Shown: piece by piece, positions 56,504-64,000 of the stretch
Numbering within the stretch: position 1 is the stretch's first letter
Layout of the letters: each line of letters opens with the position of its first letter
Assembly: GCA_019359075.1 (NCBI GenBank)
Contig: JAHHIB010000029.1
Location: 1-64,000, forward strand
Source of the DNA: Kalymmatonema hyalinum WJT4-NPBG1
GTDB taxonomy: Bacteria > Cyanobacteriota > Cyanobacteriia > Cyanobacteriales > Nostocaceae
Reading direction: 5' to 3'
DNA: 64,000 nt
Program-made: the position numbers and the translations under genes
Notes under the pieces: generated by a model
What the model saw: only the letters and a program-made list of their open reading frames with translations
Database searches by the model: none
What the model was told of the DNA's origin: nothing

Positions 56504-56671
56504 GTGAAACAGACAGAGACGGTAACGTTTAGGCTTACGCCAGAAGAAAAAGAAACATTAGTAAAGTACTGTGAGTTAACAGCTCGAACGCAAAGCGATG
56601 TGTTCAGGGAATTTTTGCGAACCCTACAAAAGAGATTGTCAAAGAGGGGGGTATTGAACCCCCCTCTTTGA
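56504..56671 (+). CDS. Ribbon-helix-helix (CopG/Arc-like) protein in IS element
   Basis: 55-residue DNA-binding protein: TETVTFRLTPEEKETLVKYC, then TARTQSDVFREFLRTLQKRL, the beta-strand/helix/helix of the RHH fold. It starts at a GTG 37 bp from the tnpB ATG and is divergent. A longer frame from ATG 56465 would overlap tnpB and lacks a conserved start. The last codons form half of a perfect 13-bp hairpin. It may control expression of tnpB or of its guide RNA. Confidence 0.8.
   Translation: MKQTETVTFRLTPEEKETLVKYCELTARTQSDVFREFLRTLQKRLSKRGVLNPPL
56639..56671 (+). terminator. Perfect hairpin at the end of the RHH gene
   Basis: 13-bp perfect stem TCAAAGAGGGGGG / CCCCCCTCTTTGA with loop TATTGAA, spanning the last codons and the stop. 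No T-run follows. Possible terminator of the RHH transcript or a structure important to the element. Confidence 0.5.
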
Positions 56672-56734
56672 CCCGCATTCCTCTCACGCTCCCCTATCGG
56701 GTGAGACGTAGTTTCGTGCGGCTTTAGCTGAATG

Positions 56735-56772
56735 AGTTGTTTATTTTTTAGATAGTTGTTTATTTTTTAGAT
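56735..56772. repeat. Two tandem copies of a 19-bp AT-rich unit
   Basis: AGTTGTTTATTTTTTAGAT occurs twice head to tail directly beyond the presumed IS end. It could be a local slip duplication or a trace of the insertion target. Confidence 0.65.
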
Positions 56773-56797
56773 ATTTTGTTTCGCTGCTTTTTGTGAT

Positions 56798-57877
56798 TCA
56801 AGGCAACATCTCTGGTTCAGATTCTCTCACAGGTAGGGTGACTTGGTTCATTTTCTTTGCAGACGCTTCTAAAGCTTGTTGTTGCTGCGTCATGGTTTTC
56901 TCACTGGTCGCAACCTTCTTACTTTCCCCTGATAGGTTTTCGCGCTGGTTGATGAGATAGATACTCACTAAAGTCAGGCTGACTCCTACCCACTGCACTG
57001 GATTAAGAACTTCTTGGAGTAACAAATTGCCAAATAGCAAAGCAAATACAGGTGTAAGGAAGGTGAGGGAACTGAGACTGGTGAGATTGCCGCTAGAGGC
57101 AAAATAGAAAAACAATCCGTAGGCGATCGCACTCCCAAACACCGTAGCGTAAGCCAATGCTATCCAGTCAGATGGCACAATGTTCTGCCACTGCTGTGAT
57201 TCTGCAACTGACGAAATTCCCCACAATGGCAAGCCACCTATAATCATGTGCCATCCCGTAGCCATAACAGGATCAGCATGGCGGCAAACAAACCGGATCA
57301 ACACTGTTCCCACTGCCATACTCAACGCCGCTAACAGCATCAACCACTCGCCGCTGTCAAACAGTTGTTGTACAGACATTGCCTGCAACATTTCTCCAAT
57401 CGTACCTGAGTCTAGAAAATGGAGAATCCACTCTTGAGGTAACCCAATTAAACTAATACCTGTGACTCCAAATGCTAGTCCCAGCCATCCCCAAAAACCG
57501 ATGTGTTCTTGAAATAACCACAAAGACAGCAATGCTACAGCCAAAGGTTGAGAGTCAATCATCACAGATCCTAACCCAGCACCTGTTCTGAGTAATCCCT
57601 CTGCTAGAAAGCCTTGAAACAGCGTTCCATCCACCAAGGCAAATAAAGCAATCCATAGCCATGCTAGCCAACCCTTGGGCTGAGGTTTACCCATGAATGC
57701 TGCTGCTATCAAAATGAGTACCCCAGCGGGTATCAAACGTACTCCCGCCATAAACAATGGTGTGGTGTGGGGTATCACTCCTTTCATCGCCACCATAGCT
57801 GTACCCCATAGGAAAAAAGGGGCTATCAAGAGTAGTGTTGCCAAGGGTAGTCTAGATGCACTGACTTTCAGTTGCAT
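56798..57877 (-). CDS. DMT-superfamily (EamA) transporter
   Basis: 359-residue membrane transporter with ten predicted helices in two EamA repeats: LATLLLIAPFFLWGTAMVAMKG (helix 1), then AGVRLIPAGVLILIAAAFMG; in the second half MLLAALSMAVGTVLIRFVCR, ALAYATVFGSAIAYGLFFYF and VSLTLVSIYLIN. Such proteins export amino acids or metabolites. The substrate is unknown. The last 45 residues are soluble. A fragment of it is duplicated at 59543-59632. Confidence 0.85.
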   Translation of the reverse strand: MQLKVSASRLPLATLLLIAPFFLWGTAMVAMKGVIPHTTPLFMAGVRLIPAGVLILIAAAFMGKPQPKGWLAWLWIALFALVDGTLFQGFLAEGLLRTGAGLGSVMIDSQPLAVALLSLWLFQEHIGFWGWLGLAFGVTGISLIGLPQEWILHFLDSGTIGEMLQAMSVQQLFDSGEWLMLLAALSMAVGTVLIRFVCRHADPVMATGWHMIIGGLPLWGISSVAESQQWQNIVPSDWIALAYATVFGSAIAYGLFFYFASSGNLTSLSSLTFLTPVFALLFGNLLLQEVLNPVQWVGVSLTLVSIYLINQRENLSGESKKVATSEKTMTQQQQALEASAKKMNQVTLPVRESEPEMLP

Positions 57878-58386
57878 GGGATTGCTGAAGCCTTTGTTTT
57901 ACAAACGCGAAAATCGCTTTAACTAATTTTACCTAATTATGTCGTTTTGTGAAGGAAAAAATACTTAGTTAGGAACTGCGTACACCAGCAGCTATGATAG
58001 CTGCCTTGTCCGAAGGGCGGTTGAATTGACAGGTTGGGTGGTGCTTGCCGTTGTGAGAGGGAACAGTTGGGTATTCATGGCATAAAGGGCGCATTCCATT
58101 CACCTGTGAAAATTTGTTGGTTTGAGTTTCCAATTTTACATGACAAGATAACTGTAAATTTTACAAAAATTTTATACTACTATGACTTGATTGTTTAACC
58201 GTATTTATAGTAAGTTTTACAGTATGTCGTAATTGCAAGTTTTACGGCAATATAAGGGTTTTTATCAAGAAGACCGAGCTTGCATCTTAAGTTTTGAAAG
58301 GTGTTAACCAATTCCGTATCAGCCTCGGCTACACTTACAAAGCCTGCTTCCGCAGGCTAAAAAACTTAAATTTCCGGAGTTCGCAG
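57878..58386. promoter_or_regulatory. Spacer with three TTTTAC-type repeats
   Basis: Upstream of the EamA gene. Three near-identical 13-mers occur: TGTAAATTTTACA (58153-58165), AGTAAGTTTTACA (58209-58221) and TGCAAGTTTTACG (58234-58246). The first is a perfect palindrome. They may be operator or iteron-like sites. A small hairpin AGCCTGC/GCAGGCT lies at 58342-58359. No gene was seen. Confidence 0.35.
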
Positions 58387-59389
58387 CTAAAAACGAACAA
58401 TCACTTTGCCGCAATTTTTGCCGCTATGTAGAAATTCGACAGCAGACACGATAGATTGAATACCCCTGAATTCTGTTTGGTCTACAGCAGATTTAATCTT
58501 TCGTGCATAGAACAATTCCAGCAGCCGAGATTGGTGCTGGGGAATGTGTTCTGCGTAGTGGGAGAAGAGAAAGCCGCGTAGCGAGGCTGATTTCCATAGT
58601 AATTTGTTGTAAATTCTGGCTTGAGTCACTGACTCTAGTTCCGAGATGTATTCAGAAATATACCCAACGATGACTAATCTTCCACGAACTGCTAAATTAT
58701 CAACACATATATCAAATAGCTCTCGTCCGACAGATTCGTATACCAGATCAACTCCATTGGGATATTCTTTTTTTAGGACTTCATCGGGGTTTTCTGTACG
58801 GTAATTAATAACTGCTCTGACAGCCAAGTTGCTTAAGGAATTCGGCTTTCGCTTGTGATCCACACGTTCCAATAACATGAGCACCTGCAAGCTTTGCTAG
58901 CTGGACGGCGTAATGACCTGTTCCACCAGCCGCTGCTGTGACTAAAACTACTTCGCCGCTTTTGATTTCTCCAACGACTTCTAACCCAATCGAAGCCGTT
59001 AAGCCGCTAACTACTACGGTTAATACTTCTGGAGTAGCTTTTAAAACAGGAATGACTTGGTTTGCATCAATCGCTAGATACTCGCGATACCCACCCCCAA
59101 GCTGAACTGTTATAACATGGTCATTTACCTTGAGATGCCTAACATTGCTTCCAACAGCAATGATTTCCCCAGCAGCCTCGACTCCTAGATCAAATGGCGG
59201 GGGTGTGTTGATAAAATACAATCCACCGGTGATGTTAACGTCGGAAGCATTAACTCCAGCAAACAGATTACGCATTACAATTTCATTGGAGGTGGGTACT
59301 GGAAAATCGACCTCAACAATCTCTGCCGCAGTTCTGAAATTCTTGCTAAGCTTGCTGGCAACAAGTTTTTTGTAAGTTTTATGATTCAT
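58387..59389 (-). pseudogene. Zinc-type MDR alcohol dehydrogenase split by a frameshift
   Basis: Two overlapping frames together make one medium-chain dehydrogenase. The N-terminal part (from ATG 59389, about 190 residues) holds the GroES-like domain (VMRNLFAGVNASDVNITGG) and the start of the Rossmann fold (VLVTAAAGGTGHYAVQLAKL), ending FLKQLGC and an early stop. The second frame continues RAVINYRTENPDEVL, GVDLVYESVGRELFDICVDN and the C-terminus. They join at about 58819 by dropping one base or adding two. Family: quinone/prostaglandin-reductase-like NADPH oxidoreductase. Probably inactive unless this is a sequencing error. Confidence 0.85.
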
Positions 59390-59542
59390 GAAAAACTCTC
59401 CGACCGATCCTTAACAAGATACGTTACATTGCGTTAACGCACGGTAATTTAAAAATGTGAATATTTTCCTATACCAGTCCTATTTGATTTGTGAACGCTC
59501 TTGACTGTTCACGAACCAAAGAATGAAAGCAAGCTGTTCACT

Positions 59543-59632
59543 AGCCACCTATAATGATGTGCCATCCCGTAGCCATAACAGGGTCAACATGGCGACTCAA
59601 AGAACCGGATCAACACTGTTCCTACAGCTATA
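59543..59632 (-). pseudogene. Fragment of the EamA transporter gene
   Basis: Ninety bases match 57232-57321 inside the EamA gene (shared runs GTGCCATCCCGTAGCCATAA and AACCGGATCAACACTGTTCC) at roughly 85-90% identity. The parent codes for the stretch around IRFVCRHADPVMATGWHMII. The copy is interrupted by a small deletion and a stop. It abuts the ATG of the GNAT gene. Confidence 0.85.
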
Positions 59633-60181
59633 ATGTTTCTTTCCACGAAGCGACTCATCTTAAGGGAATTGATGCCTGAAGATTGGCAAGCAGTTCTAGT
59701 CTATCAAGCTGACAGCCGATACCTGAAATTTTCTGAATGGGAAACCCGCAGTGAAGCTGATGTGCGGGCATTTGTACAAATGTTTTTGAAGCAGCAACAG
59801 CAAGTGCCACGAATAAAATTTCAGTTGGCAGTGGAATTAAAATATGAAAGAAAATTAATCGGAAATTGCGGTATCCGCAAACAACAGCCAGAATCGCATG
59901 AAGCTTCCCTTGGTTATGAGATTGCACCAGACTACTGGGGCAAAGGATATGCAACAGAAGCAGCAGCCACTATTCTTAAATTTGGCTTTGAGGAGTTAAA
60001 GCTGCACCGCGTCTACTCTTGGTGCATTGCTGAAAACACTGGTTCGGTTAGGGTGCTGGAGAAAATTGGAATGCAGCTTGAGCAAAGATTGCCGGAGAAT
60101 GAAAGGTTTAAGGGGCGGTTGTGGGATACCTTGATTTTTGGGATTTCCAAGGATGAGTGGCTGAACAAAACAGAAAAATAG
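59633..60181 (+). CDS. GNAT N-acetyltransferase, RimJ/RimL type
   Basis: 182-residue acetyltransferase: STKRLILRELMPEDWQAVLV at the start, LIGNCGIRKQQPESHEASLG, and acetyl-CoA binding IAPDYWGKGYATEAAATILKFGF, then VRVLEKIGMQLEQRL. Fold complete. The substrate is unknown. It is wedged between a fragment of the EamA gene and an ABC ATPase fragment, so it may have arrived by a local rearrangement. No obvious ribosome-binding site, because the sequence just upstream is the EamA fragment. Confidence 0.85.
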   Translation: MFLSTKRLILRELMPEDWQAVLVYQADSRYLKFSEWETRSEADVRAFVQMFLKQQQQVPRIKFQLAVELKYERKLIGNCGIRKQQPESHEASLGYEIAPDYWGKGYATEAAATILKFGFEELKLHRVYSWCIAENTGSVRVLEKIGMQLEQRLPENERFKGRLWDTLIFGISKDEWLNKTEK

Positions 60182-60182
60182 G

Positions 60183-60388
60183 AAGCGGTGATGCTAGGCG
60201 ATCGCATCTTGCTCATTGACAATGGTCAGATAACGATGGATACCCGAGTGTCACTGCCACGCCCCCGCAAACGAAAAGACCAAGAGTTCGTCACTTTGGC
60301 AGAAAAAGTTTTAGAGCGTTTGATGGCTGATCAAGCCGATCTGGTTAATGGGGAAGAAAAAGCAATTAAAGAATTGGCAAACGCCTAG
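60183..60388 (+). pseudogene. 3' fragment of an ABC transporter ATPase gene
   Basis: Beginning immediately after the GNAT stop codon, the frame reads EAVMLGDRILLIDNGQI, then VSLPRPRKRKDQEFVTLAEK, VLERLM. This is the C-terminus of a nitrate/sulfonate/taurine-type ABC ATPase, starting inside the DEA(V/L) region after the H-loop. Walker A, signature and Walker B are all missing. It begins at the GNAT junction, which marks a recombination breakpoint. A 66-codon protein from ATG 60188 is possible but would be non-functional. Confidence 0.8.
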
Positions 60389-60435
60389 ATACAAATTTAG
60401 GGTGCGTTACACTGCATGAACACACCCTACTTCAT

Positions 60436-62082
60436 CTAAGTAAGCACAGCTATAGGCTCTAAATTGGCTACTAATTTCACACCAAATTCCGCCTCAAACA
60501 CTCCTTTGTTGTAATCCAAACTCCAAAGTTCTAAGGCACAGTCATCATCAGCACGAGATGGAAAAATTCTGAAATGCAATTCCTGTTGTTCAGGCAAATA
60601 TTCACATTGCATTCGTGTAATTGCTCCTATTTGCCGCCGGTCCAAAGCAACTGCCAATCTTAAAATAGCACTCAACTGATTAACAATTTGGCGATGATTT
60701 TTGCTCACTAAGCTGCGGTAATTTTCGTGCTTTTTCTTGGGTGGAGATTTGCGATGATAACGCGCTAAATTGGCAATGATTTCTACCTCAGTTTCGTTGT
60801 AGCCTAATAATTCACTATTGCGAATGAGATAGTAAGAGTGCTTGTGGTGAGAAGAATGGCTGACATAATGACCGCAATTGTGTAATAGCCCCGCAGCCTG
60901 AAGTAGTTGCTGTTCTTCTGCTCCCCAGTTGTGGAGTGTCCCTTTTGTTTGGTCAAATATGCTCAGGGCAAAGACTGCTACCCTATCGCTGTGTTCTAAA
61001 TTGACATGGTACTTGTTGGCAATTTTCAGAACACTCCGCTGGCGCACGCTACCTTGATAACGCAGGCGGTCTTCAATTAAGCCGTGGGCAAGCATCCAGT
61101 CTACAATAACACCTTCCCTGAGGGAACGTTCGCACACGGTGACGGACTCAACCCCCAAAAGGTTCATTGCTTCTTGTAGGATGACTGCACCTGCAAGTAT
61201 AACTTCAGACCGTTTCTCCGGCATACCGGGAATTACAGCCCGTTCTGAGTTACTTATTTTCCGCAAGCGATTGACCCACTCCTGCAAGTCTTTTAGACTC
61301 AGTTCATAACCATTGAGCGTTGAAGGAACGGAACTCTGTTTCTCTCGCGCTTGAATCATCACCAGAGTTTCAATTGTGCCGGAAGTTCCTACCAAACGGG
61401 GAAATTCCCCTAACTTGAGGTTCGCCTGCACCTCTTCCACGGAACGTTCTAACATTCCGCGTGCGTATGCTTGCAAATACTTAAACTCAGCGTTGCTGAT
61501 AGGATCAGTGGTGATTAACTCGCTTGTGAGTCTAACTGCGCCAACTTTGGTACTGGTGAGGGTTCGCGCTTCATGAGAGTCGCCCAAAATTATTTCTGTA
61601 GAACCGCCACCGATATCTATAATGATGTGGGGCTGGTTGTTGAGTTCCATCCCTGACAGCACGCCTAGATAGATTCGCCGCGCTTCTTCTTGACCAGAAA
61701 TTAGGTCAACGCTTAAACCCAACTCGTCTTCTACGCTTAGCAAAAAATCTTTGCCGTTGGGGGCTTCTCGCACGGCGCTAGTAGCCACAGCAATGATTGT
61801 TTCGGCGTTGAGAGTTTTGGCGATCTCTTGGAAGCGTTTCAAAGTGGCGATCGCCCGTTTCATCACTTCTGGTTTCAAATTCCCTGTTTCAATATCGCGA
61901 TCGCCAAGTCTCACTGTTTCTTTTTCTCTGGCGATAATGCTAAAAGATGGCAGTGTGGGTTCAATTCGCACAACTACCATGTGTAGTGAATTTGTCCCCA
62001 AATCGATAGCAGCAATAATCCGATGTTGCTCAACTGTTTGAGTTGGAAGGCTCTCCCAGTTCGCTGAAACTAAATTCACCAT
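60436..62082 (-). CDS. ppx: Exopolyphosphatase (Ppx/GppA)
   Basis: 548-residue enzyme that releases phosphate from polyphosphate (or from pppGpp). N-terminal actin-like domains: IAAIDLGTNSLHMVVVRI, EKETVRLGDRD, ATSAVREAPNG, GQEEARRIYLGVL, IIDIGGGSTEIILGD. The C-terminal half is HD-domain-like (AAGLLHNCGHYVSHSSHHKH). The length matches the long Ppx form. Soluble. The start ATG is at 62082. Monocistronic, divergent from the prenyltransferase gene. Confidence 0.93.
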   Translation of the reverse strand: MVNLVSANWESLPTQTVEQHRIIAAIDLGTNSLHMVVVRIEPTLPSFSIIAREKETVRLGDRDIETGNLKPEVMKRAIATLKRFQEIAKTLNAETIIAVATSAVREAPNGKDFLLSVEDELGLSVDLISGQEEARRIYLGVLSGMELNNQPHIIIDIGGGSTEIILGDSHEARTLTSTKVGAVRLTSELITTDPISNAEFKYLQAYARGMLERSVEEVQANLKLGEFPRLVGTSGTIETLVMIQAREKQSSVPSTLNGYELSLKDLQEWVNRLRKISNSERAVIPGMPEKRSEVILAGAVILQEAMNLLGVESVTVCERSLREGVIVDWMLAHGLIEDRLRYQGSVRQRSVLKIANKYHVNLEHSDRVAVFALSIFDQTKGTLHNWGAEEQQLLQAAGLLHNCGHYVSHSSHHKHSYYLIRNSELLGYNETEVEIIANLARYHRKSPPKKKHENYRSLVSKNHRQIVNQLSAILRLAVALDRRQIGAITRMQCEYLPEQQELHFRIFPSRADDDCALELWSLDYNKGVFEAEFGVKLVANLEPIAVLT

Positions 62083-62356
62083 CTATCGTTTCTCTCTGTT
62101 AAGGATGGTAAAACCTGGCAATACAGACGGTATTGGCGAGACAATGTATTTTGTCAAACAAAATTATTCTCAAGCGGAATGTATGAGTGAACCTGACTGA
62201 GTCAGGAGATGCACCTTGTTCACACAACTAAATTAACTCATTGATTGTATCCAAAGTTGTTACTTGTGGTTGTGATTTTATAAATATCAAATAAAGATAT
62301 TCTATAGATATAAATATGTGTGAATGAATCTATCTCTAGTCATTGTTTTGCTGCCT

Positions 62357-63238
62357 ATGCTAACTACGCCAGAACGCAACACCGAACCCATGTTGTTTGT
62401 TATTATCCGGCTTTTGCGGTGGCATAAACCAGAAGGACGGTTAATTTTGATGATTCCTGCTCTTTGGGCTGTGTTTTTGGCAGCTGCTGGAAAACCACCT
62501 TTACCCTTGGTTGGCGTTATCATCCTAGGAACTCTCGCCACAAGTGCTGCAGGGTGTGTTGTCAATGATTTGTGGGATAGAGATATAGATCCACAAGTGG
62601 AAAGAACTCGCGATCGCCCTCTTGCTTCCCGTGCGCTTTCGATAAAAGTCGGCATCATCGTTGCCATAGTGGCGATGGGATGTGCAGCAGTTCTTGCTTT
62701 TTATCTTAACCCACTCTCATTTTGGTTGTGTGTAGCAGCAGTTCCAGTCATTTTGCTTTATCCAGGCGCAAAGCGGGTGTTTCCCATCCCGCAGTTGGTA
62801 CTTTCTATCGCTTGGGGTTTTGGCGTTTTGATTAGCTGGAGTGCGGTGACACATAACCTTTCACTTCCCACTTGGCTGCTTTGGGGCGCAACTGTACTGT
62901 GGACATTGGGATTTGATACTGTTTATGCTATGAGCGACAAGGAAGATGACCGCCGAATTGGTGTCAATTCCAGCGCCTTATTCTTTGGTGATTATGCGCC
63001 TGTTGCAATTGGGATTTTCTTTGTTGGTACCGTGTTGTTACTGAGTTGGCTAGGTGTGCTTCTGCACCTGTTTCCTAGCTTTTGGATCAGTCTTACTATT
63101 GCTACTGTAGCCTGGACTTGGCAGTACACACGCTTAAGACAGCCAAACCTGCCTAACTCTGCTTATGGAGAAATGTTCCGGCAAAACGTGTGGATTGGTT
63201 TTCTCGTACTTGCTGGCATGGTTGCCGGGAGTTTATAG
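62357..63238 (+). CDS. UbiA-family 4-hydroxybenzoate polyprenyltransferase
   Basis: Membrane prenyltransferase of about 293 residues that joins a polyprenyl chain to 4-hydroxybenzoate in plastoquinone synthesis. The aspartate-rich motifs are VVNDLWDRDIDPQVERTRDR (first) and YAMSDKEDDRRIG (second). About eight helices, for example IMIPALWAVFLAA-like LILMIPALWAVFLAA. RLLRWHKPEGRLIL is typical of cyanobacterial members. The first ATG (62324) adds 11 residues; 62357 fits relatives better. No clear ribosome-binding site at either. Confidence 0.88.
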   Translation: MLTTPERNTEPMLFVIIRLLRWHKPEGRLILMIPALWAVFLAAAGKPPLPLVGVIILGTLATSAAGCVVNDLWDRDIDPQVERTRDRPLASRALSIKVGIIVAIVAMGCAAVLAFYLNPLSFWLCVAAVPVILLYPGAKRVFPIPQLVLSIAWGFGVLISWSAVTHNLSLPTWLLWGATVLWTLGFDTVYAMSDKEDDRRIGVNSSALFFGDYAPVAIGIFFVGTVLLLSWLGVLLHLFPSFWISLTIATVAWTWQYTRLRQPNLPNSAYGEMFRQNVWIGFLVLAGMVAGSL

Positions 63239-63248
63239 TGCTATTTAC

Positions 63249-63277
63249 AAACCCGGATTCTTCAAGAAACCGGGTTT
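63249..63277. terminator. Hairpin after the prenyltransferase gene
   Basis: AAACCCGG (63249-63256) with CCGGGTTT (63270-63277), 13-base loop, 11 bp after the stop codon. This repeat type (AAACCCGG...CCGGGTTT) is common between cyanobacterial genes. It could double as a terminator. Confidence 0.5.
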
Positions 63278-63390
63278 CTACTGAAAAGTTTATCAACTAT
63301 TTATCAAAAGATTTAGCGTTATATCCGAAATTTTACGAGATCAGTTTGGAGTTGGGTCTATTATGCCTATACATAGATCCACTCAATTGA

Positions 63391-63996
63391 ATGAAGCGAA
63401 GTCTAACGACAAGACGCGACTCGGCTACAAATATTGTTAAGATTGCCACTCTTGTTTTATTGTCCCTTGGCAGTCTTGGTATTCTTGGAGGCAGTTTCTT
63501 TTTAGCAAAATCCCATAGCAGCGTAAGTGAAACTGAGACAATAACCGATACCTCACGCTATCGAGCAATTCGCCATCAAATTTGGTCTCATCAAACGCAA
63601 GTAAAACACTTTCCTACTGACATTCCAACCGATGCTTCAGGCGTGCGTATTGCTTATTCTACCGCTTATTCACAACGAGGTAGTTCCTTTCAACTTCGCT
63701 TAAAACAGCCACCTCAAAAGATAAAAGAATTACTTTCTCAATACAGGCATATTGCTAAATACAAATATACAGGCGGTAATACCAACGACCACGCAAACCA
63801 AACCAACGGTGTGCCAACCACTTTCTTTTATACTAGTGATTCCAAAGAAGACTCTTTTCCATCTACATATGAAATATTGGTATTAGATGCACATCACAAG
63901 GGAAGCTCTAACTTCAAGTGGAATCATGGAGATAGTTATGGGGTAGCAATTGATAGTTCAGCGTCAGAAATTGTCTATTGGGTTGAAGAATGGTAA
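63391..63996 (+). CDS. Membrane-anchored hypothetical protein
   Basis: 201-residue protein with one N-terminal membrane segment (about 15-40, VKIATLVLLSLGSLGILGGSFF) followed by an extracytoplasmic domain. Unrecognised. The domain has FPTDIPTDASGVRIAYSTAY, FQLRLKQPPQKIKELLSQY and YEILVLDAHHKGSSNFKWNH, and ends SASEIVYWVEEW. Complete: its stop is at 63994-63996, just inside the window. Monocistronic as far as seen. No motif supports a function. Confidence 0.65.
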   Translation: MKRSLTTRRDSATNIVKIATLVLLSLGSLGILGGSFFLAKSHSSVSETETITDTSRYRAIRHQIWSHQTQVKHFPTDIPTDASGVRIAYSTAYSQRGSSFQLRLKQPPQKIKELLSQYRHIAKYKYTGGNTNDHANQTNGVPTTFFYTSDSKEDSFPSTYEILVLDAHHKGSSNFKWNHGDSYGVAIDSSASEIVYWVEEW

Positions 63997-64000
63997 ACAG

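Larger units (their letters stand above)
55171..56722 (-). mobile_element. IS200/IS605-type element without tnpA
   Basis: Holds tnpB and a divergent ribbon-helix-helix gene but no TnpA transposase, so it cannot move by itself. Ends are approximate. On one side is the hairpin CTACACTT/AAGTGTAG (55180-55206) with loop CCGATAGGG. On the other is TCTCAC/GTGAGA (56682-56706) with CCCTATCGG in the loop. The shared loop motif in inverted sense supports these as the element's ends. The tnpB 3' end runs into the first hairpin, as expected for the guide RNA (omega RNA) region. Confidence 0.75.

Noticed and set aside
58342-58359. AGCCTGC/GCAGGCT hairpin as terminator of the dehydrogenase pseudogene
   Set aside because: No T-run follows in either direction; more likely a common palindromic repeat.
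60399-60430. AGGGTG...CACACCCT inverted repeat before ppx
   Set aside because: Weak stem with long loop; resembles a common dispersed repeat and not a clear terminator.

Overview
The window looks like chromosomal DNA of a filamentous, probably heterocyst-forming cyanobacterium (Nostocales type). The evidence is: many copies of the HIP1 octamer GCGATCGC; heptad-type short tandem repeats between genes; cyanobacteria-typical genes (PedR-like LuxR regulator, Ycf51, DUF6391, DUF3727, RppA-type regulator, plastoquinone-type UbiA prenyltransferase, tetrahydrobiopterin glucosyltransferase-like GT4); and many GC-rich interspersed repeats. No rRNA, tRNA or CRISPR array was found. Most of the window is ordinary chromosome with small operons and long AT-rich spacers.

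Layout. 0-5 kb: GH27 alpha-galactosidase with a damaged 5' end, an RTX/NxxGxxAF repeat protein and a fructokinase. 5-13.5 kb: pedR-like regulator, DUF6391 protein, HldE-type sugar kinase, ycf51, peptidoglycan-binding protein, GldA-like dehydrogenase, PLP aminotransferase and a PlsC-like acyltransferase. 13.5-24.5 kb: signalling and housekeeping genes (RppA-type regulator, hisG, methyltransferase, a sensor kinase/response regulator/hybrid kinase cluster bracketed by two paralogous GNAT genes, ABC exporter). 24.7-34.9 kb: sucrase/ferredoxin-like protein, Mut7-C RNase, broken VapC with its antitoxin, then a block on the minus strand, in transcription order GNAT, ruvX, DUF3727, mltG, yqeG, proB. 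35-49 kb: B12 radical SAM enzyme, glycosyltransferase and GH68-like hydrolase, hemE, oligopeptidase B, SemiSWEET, LD-carboxypeptidase and GT4. 49-55 kb: a 1499-residue CHAT/NB-ARC protein with 22 near-identical 31/32-residue repeats, followed by a peptidoglycan-binding/TM/HEAT protein. 55-56.7 kb: a TnpA-less IS605-type element with TnpB and a divergent ribbon-helix-helix gene. 56.8-64 kb: DMT transporter, a zone of gene debris (frameshifted alcohol dehydrogenase, DMT fragment, ABC ATPase fragment), ppx, UbiA-type prenyltransferase and a membrane-anchored unknown.

Two themes stand out. The first is the CHAT/NB-ARC repeat protein. It has the layout of an NLR-like immune or cell-death receptor: caspase-like effector, STAND ATPase switch, and a sensor made of nearly identical modules that vary at a few fixed positions. 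The second is repeated local duplication of gene 3' ends. Fructokinase, LD-carboxypeptidase and yqeG each have a second, decayed copy of their last codons a little further downstream, separated by an inserted gene (RTX protein, SemiSWEET) or by an interspersed repeat. Other broken genes (DMT fragment, ABC ATPase tail, VapC, alcohol dehydrogenase, one GNAT, a membrane-protein scrap, the GH27 5' end) point to an unusually fluid stretch of chromosome.
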